A program made the translations under genes and the position numbers. A stretch of DNA of 28,756 nt, taken from positions 36,307 to 65,062 of the forward strand of contig DCQQ01000006.1 of NCBI GenBank assembly GCA_002323515.1. The letters are read 5' to 3'. The notes under the pieces were generated by a model. That model was not told where the DNA came from. It worked only from the letters and a program-made list of their open reading frames with translations, and did not search any database. Origin of the DNA: Balneolaceae bacterium UBA1514. GTDB lineage: Bacteria; Bacteroidota; Rhodothermia; Balneolales; Balneolaceae. This document shows, in pieces, positions 15,810-25,300 of the stretch. Each line of letters starts with the position of its first letter. The first letter of the stretch is position 1.

Positions 15810-18278
15810 TCAAGGGTGAAATATCTGAATCAAAGAACTAATTGGTAGAAGCACAACTGAAATAGATTCACCAGTAAATGGATGCTCAAAGGTGATTGGC
15901 TTGGAATGATCGGCCATATTGAAGAACACCCAGACCGATTCATTAAAATAGGACCGTTCATAAATCAACACCTCATCACTAATGGAGTCGAATCGGAGCG
16001 ATCCGTATTGAAGCGCTAGATGATCAGCACGAAGTCGAGCCATGCTTTTATAATGAGATAGGCTTTGCTGTTCGAGTGCACTCAGCCCTTCAAATTTCAT
16101 AGGTCGCCGGTTATCCGGATCGTTGGCCCCAGGGAGTCCAAATTCATCTCCATAATACGTGACTGGAATTCCTGGAACGGTAAACATCCATGTGTGCATG
16201 AGTTGAAGCCGAGCATGGCCTTCTTTTTTAGGATGGAGGATATCCCGTGTCCAAGAAGCAAGTTTCGCATCCTCGTCCCAACGCACTTCACCACTTGCTA
16301 AACTGATGAACCTTGCTTTATCATGATTACCTGATATTACCCCCATTTGGTTACTCATTCCGTAATAGCGAACACTTTCCCCGAGTTGCTCCGCCAATGA
16401 ATGCAATGACTCGTTCTGCCCAAAACTTGCTTGTGCAGCGTCAAAAAGGCTAAAATCGAACTGAGCATCTAATAACCCACTTCTAACATAGCTAGCAATC
16501 AAAGGCCGACTTCCATAGGTTTCTCCAATCTGATAAAAAGCAGCTCCTGAATTTTCTCTAATTTGCTGATTTATTTTGTGTGTAAGTGTACGCCAAAAGC
16601 TTAATGGAATATGCTTGGTTGCATCGTGGCGAAATCCATCAATATCAAATTCTTTGACCCAATACAATGCTGAATCAGACATAGCTTCGATCACGCGTTC
16701 TTGTGAAAAATCCAAACTCGGCATAAACGTATCGAACCAAGTAGTCAGGCGTTGCTCGTCCCAAAGCTGGGTATTCATAGTTCCATCTGGCAGGTATAAA
16801 TCAGTTTTCCACTCGGGGTATTGTTCCATGACCGGATGCTCCTGATGTACATGATTAGCCACATAATCGAGTAAAATATTCATTTCTCTGGAGTGAGCAA
16901 CTTCAAGTAATTTTTTCAAGTCATCTTTTGTTCCCATACGATCATCGATCCTAGACGACGAAATTGGCCAATAGCCATGATACCCAGAAAAGGTGCTTCG
17001 AACCCCTCCTTGGTCCCACAACCCATAAGCTCCTTCTGGATTCTGCATAATAGGAGAAAGCCATAGGGTATTCACCGAAAGGGAGTCGAAATAACCCGAT
17101 TCAATCACCTCGATGAGGCCTCGCAAATCACCCCCGTAATAATTCACCGATGGATGTATTTCAGGGTCATCAACCTTACGGTTATTCTGTGTATTTCCAT
17201 CCTTAAACCGGTCTAAAAACACAAAATACATATTCCAAGCAGATCGATCACTTCGCTTAAGTTGATCCGAATCCTGCACAATTTGTCCATTTTGAAAGGG
17301 AATCTTCAGGTTATGTAGCACCTCTATCTCATTAGCTAACCAAAGGCGCAGGTGAGTACGATCAGTGAATCGGGCCCTCTCGGGAATATCTAACTCCCAG
17401 TAGCCTCCCTTTTCTTGCACTTCTACCACTTCATTCTCCCACAGCGCCATAAATAAATGATCATCGGTAGAATACGTAAGGGTAGTCTTGACTTGATTAC
17501 CACTACTTGATATAGACTGCTCTGACGAAAATTGTTCTTGAGATTGATTCACAGGTAGATAGGATTCCATTCGAAAACTAAGCCGATGTCCAGTAGCCTC
17601 AGTTGGGATTAACACCGCAGGGTGGACACTTCTCTTCCCAACTTCTATCACGCTGTTATAATCCCCAAATCCATTGGGTACTTTGCGTGGATTGGCTGGG
17701 TCTATTAATTCAATACTATCAACTACAAATTTATAAGCATATACTCCAGCTTCCACTTCCAGCTTAACATACCAGGCTCCGTCACGGTATTTCATTGGAT
17801 TAGCTGCAACGTTCCATCCGTTCATTTCTCCCTTTATCTGAACCAGGTCAAGGTTTTTTTGGGGATCTGGATAGGTAAATTCAACCGTGACGAACCCACT
17901 ATTCTTAGCAAGTATATGCCCCTGAACACCATTAACACGTAGTTCAATGAAATCGGCCGGTTGTTGCAATTTCCCTATAAAAATAGAACGCTCATCATTC
18001 ATTCGTATATGTCTTAATCCCTCAGGGAGTTCGACTACTACAACATTTTCAGGTTCCCATACATAATCGGCCCAAATAACCTCGGTGGTATCAGATAAAA
18101 TTAGAGGAGTATTCAGTCCTATAAATTGAGATGATCTCTCGTGCTCAGGCGGAGCATCACAAGCTGTCAATAATAGGATCAACACCAAAAGGGAATTAAA
18201 ATAAATATTCAATCTGAACACTTTCTGGTGTGAGTGAATCAGTTGAAATTGAGAGTTATGTATTTCCCCTATTTGCAT
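15810..18278 (-). CDS. GH13 lipoprotein with CBM48-like module (neopullulanase/cyclomaltodextrinase type)
   Basis: This is an 822-aa multi-domain enzyme. The signal ends in LLLTAC (Cys40), giving a lipoprotein; the n-region is long, and a TTG at 18212 would give a tidier signal peptide. Residues about 60-135 form an N-terminal beta domain. Residues 145-215 resemble the CBM48/isoamylase-N glucan-binding fold (IKGEMNGWN, GVYAYKFVVD, DPANPRKVPNGFGDYNSV). The GH13 barrel runs from about 348, with region I DYVANH (471-476), nucleophile Asp552 in DGFRHDATK, acid/base Glu586 in QIGETYG, and Asp653 in GNHDKARF. These patterns fit enzymes that act on cyclodextrins, pullulan or short maltodextrins. Its ATG abuts the TAA of the upstream amylase gene with no gap, so translation is probably coupled. 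Confidence 0.9.
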   Translation of the reverse strand: MQIGEIHNSQFQLIHSHQKVFRLNIYFNSLLVLILLLTACDAPPEHERSSQFIGLNTPLILSDTTEVIWADYVWEPENVVVVELPEGLRHIRMNDERSIFIGKLQQPADFIELRVNGVQGHILAKNSGFVTVEFTYPDPQKNLDLVQIKGEMNGWNVAANPMKYRDGAWYVKLEVEAGVYAYKFVVDSIELIDPANPRKVPNGFGDYNSVIEVGKRSVHPAVLIPTEATGHRLSFRMESYLPVNQSQEQFSSEQSISSSGNQVKTTLTYSTDDHLFMALWENEVVEVQEKGGYWELDIPERARFTDRTHLRLWLANEIEVLHNLKIPFQNGQIVQDSDQLKRSDRSAWNMYFVFLDRFKDGNTQNNRKVDDPEIHPSVNYYGGDLRGLIEVIESGYFDSLSVNTLWLSPIMQNPEGAYGLWDQGGVRSTFSGYHGYWPISSSRIDDRMGTKDDLKKLLEVAHSREMNILLDYVANHVHQEHPVMEQYPEWKTDLYLPDGTMNTQLWDEQRLTTWFDTFMPSLDFSQERVIEAMSDSALYWVKEFDIDGFRHDATKHIPLSFWRTLTHKINQQIRENSGAAFYQIGETYGSRPLIASYVRSGLLDAQFDFSLFDAAQASFGQNESLHSLAEQLGESVRYYGMSNQMGVISGNHDKARFISLASGEVRWDEDAKLASWTRDILHPKKEGHARLQLMHTWMFTVPGIPVTYYGDEFGLPGANDPDNRRPMKFEGLSALEQQSLSHYKSMARLRADHLALQYGSLRFDSISDEVLIYERSYFNESVWVFFNMADHSKPITFEHPFTGESISVVLLPISSLIQIFHP

Positions 18279-21215
18279 TTACTTTACAAGGGTGATGGTT
18301 TGTGTTTGTCTGTTAGAACCTTGCAATAAGCGCACAAAATAAACCCCACTAGACAATCCGGAGCCTGAAAACTGCATCGTATGAGTTCCCGGGCTCATCG
18401 GCCTATCAACCAAGGTAGCTACTTCACGCCCAAGTAAGTCATAAATCCTTAAGGAAGTGGCACCATACTCGGCTAAATTGAATGAAATTTGTGTGCTTGG
18501 GTTAAACGGGTTAGGATAACTAGGATAGAGTTCAAATTGATCTTTCATTAGTAATCTCTCTTCATTCTTACTCGAGGTCACTAGTTCAGAGTAATCAGTA
18601 TTGGTAAAAATATGAAAAGCACCTGGTGCTAGGCCTAATTCTAACGATCCCCCACTTACTCTTTGCTCAGTCTTATTAAGATAGTCGAACCACTGCCCAT
18701 CTTCTGAGAAATTAATAGTACCAGTTGTAGCATTTACTCCAAAATTGCCAACAATAACCACTTTTTCATCTCCATAACCGAGTCGAATGAATTTAATAGA
18801 TGTTTGGAGTTGATGGGTAAAGCTTTCTGGGGAAGTAATGGCCGCCGAGGCTTTGCGAAGGGCCATGATATTAGCCCATGTTTCGTAGAGTACATAGCGT
18901 TCAGGGTTTTCCCAATAATCCCACCTAATAGGCTTAACGGCGGTTCGACCAGGAGCAATGGATGGGCAGTAGCTAGCCTCATTCAAACATTGTTCCCCCG
19001 CATTACCATAGCCATAGCCTAATTCTCCAAATTGCCACAGCATTTTAGGTCCTGGTAAAGTAAAAAAGAACGCTCCAGCTAGTTTCATACGATCTAAAGC
19101 TGTGGACAAATATCGGATATTGTACTCTCCTGAAGAGTTCCCAAAAGCTATGTTCTTGAACATTAACCATTGTTCATCGTGACTCTCCATATAGCCAATT
19201 AAATTTCGTTGTGAAAAGCCTCGTTGACTGGCTAAAACACCCCTTAAATCAGAATTATATCCCATGGTAGCTTCATTGTACTCATGGTTCATATTCCCCC
19301 AAATAAGCATTCCCTCATTAACCAAGACTCGTTCTTCTGAATTATCGGCAAAATGCTCAAGTATAACATACGCCGTACTGTCAATAGAACGGATAAAGTT
19401 ATTATAGTTTTTCCAGATTGCAATTCTAGAAGCGTCATAACTCCCCCATGCTCCTACATTATCCAAATTATCCACTTGAGTAAACCCCTTACTCAAATCG
19501 AATCGGAAGCCGTCAATCTTGTATTCTTCTAACCAATACTGCATTACTCGTTTAGAAAAATAACGGGTTGCTGCGCTTTCATGATTCAAATCGTAACCTA
19601 CATTAAAGGGATGTTTTGCTATTGGATTGGCATAGGGGTTTTCACTGGTGGGCGCACCATAATTTCCTTCATTCCACAAGCGAATAATTGGACTTCGCCC
19701 AAATGCATGATTCAGCACCACATCCAGTATTACAGCTATACCTCTGGAGTGTGCTGCATCTACAAAATCCTTAAAGGTATTACGAGTACCATAATATTTA
19801 TCTAGGGCTAGATGGAATGCAGGATTATATCCCCAACTCAAATTTCCCTCAAATTCATTAACTGGCATTAGCTCAATAGCTGTTACTCCTAGCCTGTCTA
19901 GATAATCCAAGGTATCTATCAAAGTTTGATAGCTATGATCTTCCAAGAAATCCCTAAGAAGAAGCTCATAAATAACCAAATCTTTGGTTTGTGGTCGCTC
20001 ATAATTCGTAGAAGTCCAAGCATATTCATCGTTACCTGGCTGGAGAACCCCCACTGAAAAATTTGTTTTTCCATAGGGATACGTGGGGATATTTGGATAA
20101 ACACTAGATGGAACGTACGGATCATCATCGGGATGAAGGGTGAGTTCACTGTAGGGATCTGCAACACGAAGATCACCATCGACGAGATACTGAAATGCAT
20201 ATTCTTGACCTGGAGTTAGGCCTTCGATTTCTAGCCAAAACCAGGTACTATCAACCCTGTGAATATCTTTATGCATGAGATAATCTGCCGATGGAGTCCA
20301 ATCGTTAAAGTCCCCTAAAACGTATACAAAATCTTTATAGGGGGCGAACAAGGACAAAAGAACAGATCTGTCGGAGAGATAATGAATACCATCCTTAGTT
20401 TGTGGAGGCCTAGGGGTAATACTCAGTTCATCAGGACGCACGACCACCCTTGTTATGGTAGTATCGCTAAGGTCTTGCCCATTTTCGGCAATTAATGAGA
20501 AGGTAACTTGTTCTTGGTTATTACTGGGCTTAAATACATAGGCTATAGTATCATCTGATGTCTCCTCAATTAATTGATCATCTTCAAACAAACTCAATTG
20601 TAAGTTTCCAGAGGTAGCACTACCAAGTCCCATTATTTGCAAGGAATCTGAGCGTTTCATAAGGCTTAACTCATTGGCTGGTTGTACAAAGCGAGCTTCT
20701 ACCCCACCTTTACTCAATTCTACAAAAATATCACTGTCTCCTTCATCCCTACCCACTGCAACAGGAGCTCCCGAGAGGGTCCTAGTACCCTTAAACAACA
20801 TGGCAAGCTCAAGGACTTCTTCACTGCTTTCTGTGATTCCAAAAAAGGATCGAATATCGGGGGCAAAAGTATACTTCCACTGATTTTCCCCCACCTGCTC
20901 GGCTTCAAGTCTTGAAGGATATGATTCCCATCCTGCAGGGACGTATTTCCAATCGCTCCCACTATTGCTCTTAGAGGTAATAACTCCAGTATGTAAGAAT
21001 ACACGACCTGAAAATCCTTCTAATCCTCCATTTCCTTGTGTGGCGTCAAAATAGACGGTTACAGAGTCGTATTGTGTGGCAAAACTAGGTTCGAAGCTTA
21101 CCACCTGCGCATTCAAGGTTAATGATTGTATGACAAAAAGAAGAAAAAAAAGGCTATAGGAGAATGAGTGGCTGGGTAGCATTAGTTTTGATGAGTGTGT
21201 TAAGAACCAGCGCAT
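18279..21215 (-). CDS. Secreted multi-domain GH13 alpha-amylase with T9SS-like sorting domain
   Basis: This is a 978-aa secreted glucanase. A signal peptide ends near LTLNA/Q (residue ~36); Met12 (ATG at 21182) is a possible start. The first 170 residues form a beta-rich module (VFLHTGVIT, SDWKYV) found in exported amylases, and residues ~275-370 are a CBM48/isoamylase-N-like domain (YVLGDFNDWTPS). The barrel has DVVLNH (region I), nucleophile Asp573 in DGFRFDLSKG, Glu620 in VILEHFADN, and Asp680 in MESHDEQW. The last ~80 residues are a T9SS type A-like sorting domain (YPNPFNPSTQISF, LSSGVYFVRL, ITLVK), so cell-surface or extracellular delivery is expected. It starts 13 bp after the LacI gene stop and abuts the next GH13 gene. 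Confidence 0.93.
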   Translation of the reverse strand: MRWFLTHSSKLMLPSHSFSYSLFFLLFVIQSLTLNAQVVSFEPSFATQYDSVTVYFDATQGNGGLEGFSGRVFLHTGVITSKSNSGSDWKYVPAGWESYPSRLEAEQVGENQWKYTFAPDIRSFFGITESSEEVLELAMLFKGTRTLSGAPVAVGRDEGDSDIFVELSKGGVEARFVQPANELSLMKRSDSLQIMGLGSATSGNLQLSLFEDDQLIEETSDDTIAYVFKPSNNQEQVTFSLIAENGQDLSDTTITRVVVRPDELSITPRPPQTKDGIHYLSDRSVLLSLFAPYKDFVYVLGDFNDWTPSADYLMHKDIHRVDSTWFWLEIEGLTPGQEYAFQYLVDGDLRVADPYSELTLHPDDDPYVPSSVYPNIPTYPYGKTNFSVGVLQPGNDEYAWTSTNYERPQTKDLVIYELLLRDFLEDHSYQTLIDTLDYLDRLGVTAIELMPVNEFEGNLSWGYNPAFHLALDKYYGTRNTFKDFVDAAHSRGIAVILDVVLNHAFGRSPIIRLWNEGNYGAPTSENPYANPIAKHPFNVGYDLNHESAATRYFSKRVMQYWLEEYKIDGFRFDLSKGFTQVDNLDNVGAWGSYDASRIAIWKNYNNFIRSIDSTAYVILEHFADNSEERVLVNEGMLIWGNMNHEYNEATMGYNSDLRGVLASQRGFSQRNLIGYMESHDEQWLMFKNIAFGNSSGEYNIRYLSTALDRMKLAGAFFFTLPGPKMLWQFGELGYGYGNAGEQCLNEASYCPSIAPGRTAVKPIRWDYWENPERYVLYETWANIMALRKASAAITSPESFTHQLQTSIKFIRLGYGDEKVVIVGNFGVNATTGTINFSEDGQWFDYLNKTEQRVSGGSLELGLAPGAFHIFTNTDYSELVTSSKNEERLLMKDQFELYPSYPNPFNPSTQISFNLAEYGATSLRIYDLLGREVATLVDRPMSPGTHTMQFSGSGLSSGVYFVRLLQGSNRQTQTITLVK

Positions 21216-21228
21216 GGCTATTCTTGAG

Positions 21229-22245
21229 TTACTTCTGTGATCTTTTTAGAATCCCATTGGTCGATTTCCTAAGGATTAACTGAGGGGAGTACATAGTCTG
21301 CGAAATTGCTTTTCCCTCATTCTTCATCCGATCCAATAAGGTTTGAGTAGCAATTGACCCCATATCTCGCATAGGTTGACGCACTGTAGATAATCCAATG
21401 TATTCGGAGATTTCTATATCATCATAGCCAATTAATGGTATAGAAAGCTCCAAATCTTCCATCGCCTTGAGCGCTCCAACAGCCTGAATGTCGGATGAAC
21501 AAAAACAGGCATCCACCTCGGAATGTAATTCAATCATTCGCTGCATGGCAGTGTAACCACCACGCTCGGTAAAACCGTCCCGGTAATCAGTATCCCCACA
21601 TATAATTAATTTTGGATCTAATGGTATTTCAGATTCCTCAAATGCCAGTTTATACCCTTTTATTCGATCTTTTATAGGCTTTGAACTCTCCAAAGCTGAT
21701 ACCATCCCTACCTTGTTGTATCCTGCATCTAATAGTGTTTTAGTTGCCGTATAGGCTCCTTGAACATTATCTACGGACACCGAATCAAAACCATCGTAAA
21801 ATTCATCTACTAGGGTGATTGGAACCGGGTACTTCTGAAGCTTATCCCATTGATCAGGATTTAGGTGAATAGAAATGAATAGATACCCTTCCGCAGCTCG
21901 GCGTCTAATCACATGCTCGACCTGCTCAAAAAAACTATCTCCTGTACCCGTTACATTAAAAATACTAAGTTCATAACCTAACTGAGTAAGTTTATCCTGA
22001 ATACCACCCAATATTTCCATAAAGAAATAATTCGACATAACCGGCACCACTGCCATAATGGTATTTAACTTCTTACTCGCTAGACCTTGAGCGTAAGCTT
22101 GAGGATGATAACCTACTGATTCGGCAACTTTTAACACTTTGTTCCGAGTTTTTTGTGAAACACTTGTACTCTGGTTAAACACACGAGATACCGTGGCAAT
22201 ACTAACGCCAGCTTTAGCTGCTATGTCGTAAATGGTCGAAGCCAA
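21229..22245 (-). CDS. LacI-family transcriptional regulator of the alpha-glucan locus
   Basis: This is a 338-aa repressor-type regulator. The N-terminal helix-turn-helix is TIYDIAAKAGVSIATVSRVF (residues 4-23), with the hinge region QAYAQGLASKK following, and then a periplasmic-binding-protein-like sensor domain (DGFDSVSVDNVQGAYTAT, PLIGYDDIEISEY, STVRQPMRDMG). The ligand is presumably maltose or a maltodextrin, judged from the neighbouring genes. The start is a TTG at 22245, because an in-frame TAA lies two codons upstream and no Met occurs before the HTH. That TAA closes a two-codon ATG-AAC-TAA frame in the same register. It probably leads the regulator-amylase-transporter operon. No operator could be assigned with confidence. 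Confidence 0.92.
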   Translation of the reverse strand: MASTIYDIAAKAGVSIATVSRVFNQSTSVSQKTRNKVLKVAESVGYHPQAYAQGLASKKLNTIMAVVPVMSNYFFMEILGGIQDKLTQLGYELSIFNVTGTGDSFFEQVEHVIRRRAAEGYLFISIHLNPDQWDKLQKYPVPITLVDEFYDGFDSVSVDNVQGAYTATKTLLDAGYNKVGMVSALESSKPIKDRIKGYKLAFEESEIPLDPKLIICGDTDYRDGFTERGGYTAMQRMIELHSEVDACFCSSDIQAVGALKAMEDLELSIPLIGYDDIEISEYIGLSTVRQPMRDMGSIATQTLLDRMKNEGKAISQTMYSPQLILRKSTNGILKRSQK

Positions 22246-22273
22246 TGGTTAGTTCATTTAATTTGGTTAAATA

Positions 22274-22299
22274 CACAGAGGCCTTTCATCGCCTCTGTG
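22274..22299. terminator. Hairpin 1 between the LTD/CBM protein gene and the LacI gene
   Basis: This is a perfect 9-bp inverted repeat, CACAGAGGC and GCCTCTGTG, with an 8-bp loop (22283-22290). In the minus-strand direction it ends 28 bp before the LacI TTG and is followed by TATTTAACC, not a strong T-run. It is either a second terminator for the upstream gene or a leader hairpin of the LacI mRNA. Confidence 0.55.
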
Positions 22300-22322
22300 A
22301 GTTAAGACGTTCAAATAACATA

Positions 22323-22345
22323 GAGCAGGATCAACTCTCCTGCTC
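22323..22345 (-). terminator. Hairpin 2, probable terminator of the LTD/CBM protein gene
   Basis: This is a perfect 8-bp inverted repeat, GAGCAGGA and TCCTGCTC, with a 7-bp loop (22331-22337). It begins 15 bp after the stop of the large secreted-protein gene. In transcript direction it is followed by a modest T-rich stretch (TATGTTATTTG). It would end or weaken transcription before the LacI gene. Confidence 0.6.
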
Positions 22346-22360
22346 CATTGTTACTAGAAT

Positions 22361-25300
22361 TTATTTAATTAATGTCATGCGTTTGTTGCTTACAAAACTA
22401 CCCGCTTCCAAACGGTATAAATAAACACCAGAGGATAATGATGCTGCATTAAAGGCAACCGTATGAGTACCAGCATTCATTACTTTACCACTAATTAACC
22501 TAGCAACTTCCTGACCCAATAAGTTATATATAGTCAATTTAACTGGTGAAGCATCAGCCAGACTAAAACTTATATTTGTAGTAGGGTTAAATGGATTAGG
22601 ATAATTTTGCTCTAAAGCAAATTTCTTAACCATTGATTCATCTAATTCTGAGGAAGTAGTAGGCGTATTATAATCCGGCGGTGTTTCCCAAGCTAAGTCT
22701 TCTGCTACCCAAGTTAATGTTGGTAGAGTGAAACTGCTTGGCCAGGTCACCGAACCATTACCAGCAACAATTGGCTGTATATATTGATAATGTCGCCGAC
22801 CTGCATCAAATCCTGAACCGTGAGTAAACATAGATCCATCTTGTGATGTTGGTTCCCCATATCCGATTCGGAAACCCATGTGATTCAAAGTTGGTAGTTG
22901 AAGATCTAAATCAAGTGTATAAACCATATCACCATTATCATCTTTAAATCTCAAACTTTCCCGCATTTCATCAGGCATAGTCATGAAATTCTCACCAGCA
23001 TCACCTGGAACAATTAAGCCCTGTGTAAGAACAAAGAATGGCGTGTCAGCATATAGATATACAGAATCATTTGATACATCAAAAGGTGCTGAAACATTTT
23101 CTACTGCTGGCGACATATCTATTGAAAAAGTAACTGATATTGCTCCATCTTCAACATTTTGCGAAGTTAACAATGCCTTAGGCTCAACTCCGTTAAAGAA
23201 CTCCGATCTCTTAGGTTGATTAGCAGCATCTTCAATCACTAATTGACGATCAGCACCACCTGTAACACCAGGTTCCTCCCAGCCTGAACCATCATGAGTA
23301 ATTCCAGCCAAAAAGTTAGTACTTGTTTCATCATCCCTAGATGCATCCCACTTCAAATAGTATTTATACTTGTGTTCAGCTCCCACAGGAACATTTAATG
23401 GAATATTTGATTCCTCATAGGTTCCAGAAAATGAATTAAAAGTCATTTCATTTTGAACACCCCAAGAATTGAATGAGCCTCTAACAAAGACTGAATCAAT
23501 TGAAGAATTGAAATACCCTAAACCTTCAAGAATTCCAACATTTACCTCAAAATTAAGTGTAGTACTCAATATTGGTGTATCAGAAGGTGGAGTATCATTG
23601 AAATACACCCACTTAAGTGTTGTATCTACTTCTGGTATATGAGTGAATCTATCCGCCCTAGATTCCCAAGTGGTCTCACCATCTACCTCAAATACAAATT
23701 TATATGCCATCTCTTCTTCAATTAAGATAGCGCTATCTCTAGGCATTTGAGCAATACCAGCATAGAATATATTATTTCCGCTTCCTCCTACCTCATCAAG
23801 ATAGAAAGCAGAAGTGGACCAGTCAGCTGGATTATCAAAAAATGCTGGATTTCCTCTTACTCCAACCATATCGGTTTCAGGATCGAAATCTCCAGTTTGA
23901 ATTGGACCTCCCATATTGACCTTGAACAATATAGTTAAAGTATCGTCACTTGGATCATATGGTGGTTCTCTGAATTCATACCACTGCATTGGTACCACCG
24001 TATCTCCACTAGCCGTAGCAGGAAGCACAAATTGATTATTTCCTCCACTTTCCCAACCTTGCTCTGGCCCATTAATTAATGGCGTTTCGGGATCTACACC
24101 AGCCCAAAATTTGTAGTTCAATAAATCACCTGGTGACATGTCAAATGTTGTACCCCAAACATCACCATCTATATGATCTAATTGAAGAGTATTTGCATCC
24201 CAAGTTATAATTTCACCAAGGCCAGTCTCAGCTGCATCTGCTCCAGATGGAGCTCCTTTAAGTTGAACTGTATGGTAGTCTTGTAGGGTATCTAAAAGAG
24301 TAGCCATATTAACTGTAAATGTGACTGCTACTGGCTCAGTATTTACGTTTGCAGGTGGAAAACCTAATCGGTCAAAATAGTCCCAATGAAGTGTAGTATC
24401 ATTAGCTGGCATATCGAATGTACGATTTGGATCTGATTCCCAACCGATAGTCCCTTCTTCATCCATAGTGATGAATTTATAAGATACCTCAGTAATAGGC
24501 TCTGCCTCACCATGACTTATTTGCTTGGTTCCCTCAAAAAAGTAATTATCTCCTTGGTTAGCGCCAGGTTCTAGGGTTATGCCACTCGCCCAACCATCAA
24601 AACTACCGCGAACACCAACAGTATCTGTAGCAGGATCAAAATTTCCAGACTTGATTGCAGGCCCCATATTTACTCTGAAAAATAATGAAATGCTATCATC
24701 AGATATCGGGTATGGTGCTTCTCTAGTTTCATAAAATTGCAAATCTACAGTAGTGTCTGCACCAGCAAAATCACTTGGCAAAATGAATACATTATTATCT
24801 CCACTTTCCCAACCCTGTTCACTGCCATTAGTTAAAGGGGTATCGGGATTTACTCCTGCCCAAAATTTATAATTCAAAGTATCACCTGGAGACATTAGGA
24901 AATCACTCCACCAATAGTCACCACCCATTGAATACATATGTCGTGACATAGAATCCCATGTAATCATACCATCAGAGGCAGCTCCTGTGACATCTGGCCC
25001 AACAAAACCACCTCTTATTTGCATAAAATGATGACCTCTTAAAGTATCTGGCATAGTAGATGTATTCACATTAAAATGAACCATAACTGGTTCTTTTTTC
25101 ACTTCTATTACTCTTATGTAATCCAAATAAATTATATCTCCATTTACTTGAGTATTGTGTGATAAGTGAACTCCTATATTTGCCGTTACCTCTTCTTCTA
25201 ATACAATAGGCGTATCAGATATCGATAAGTCTAACCATTCTCCTGTATTCACTACCATTCCATACTTATTAACACCAACTGTATTGGTTGTGAAATTTAT

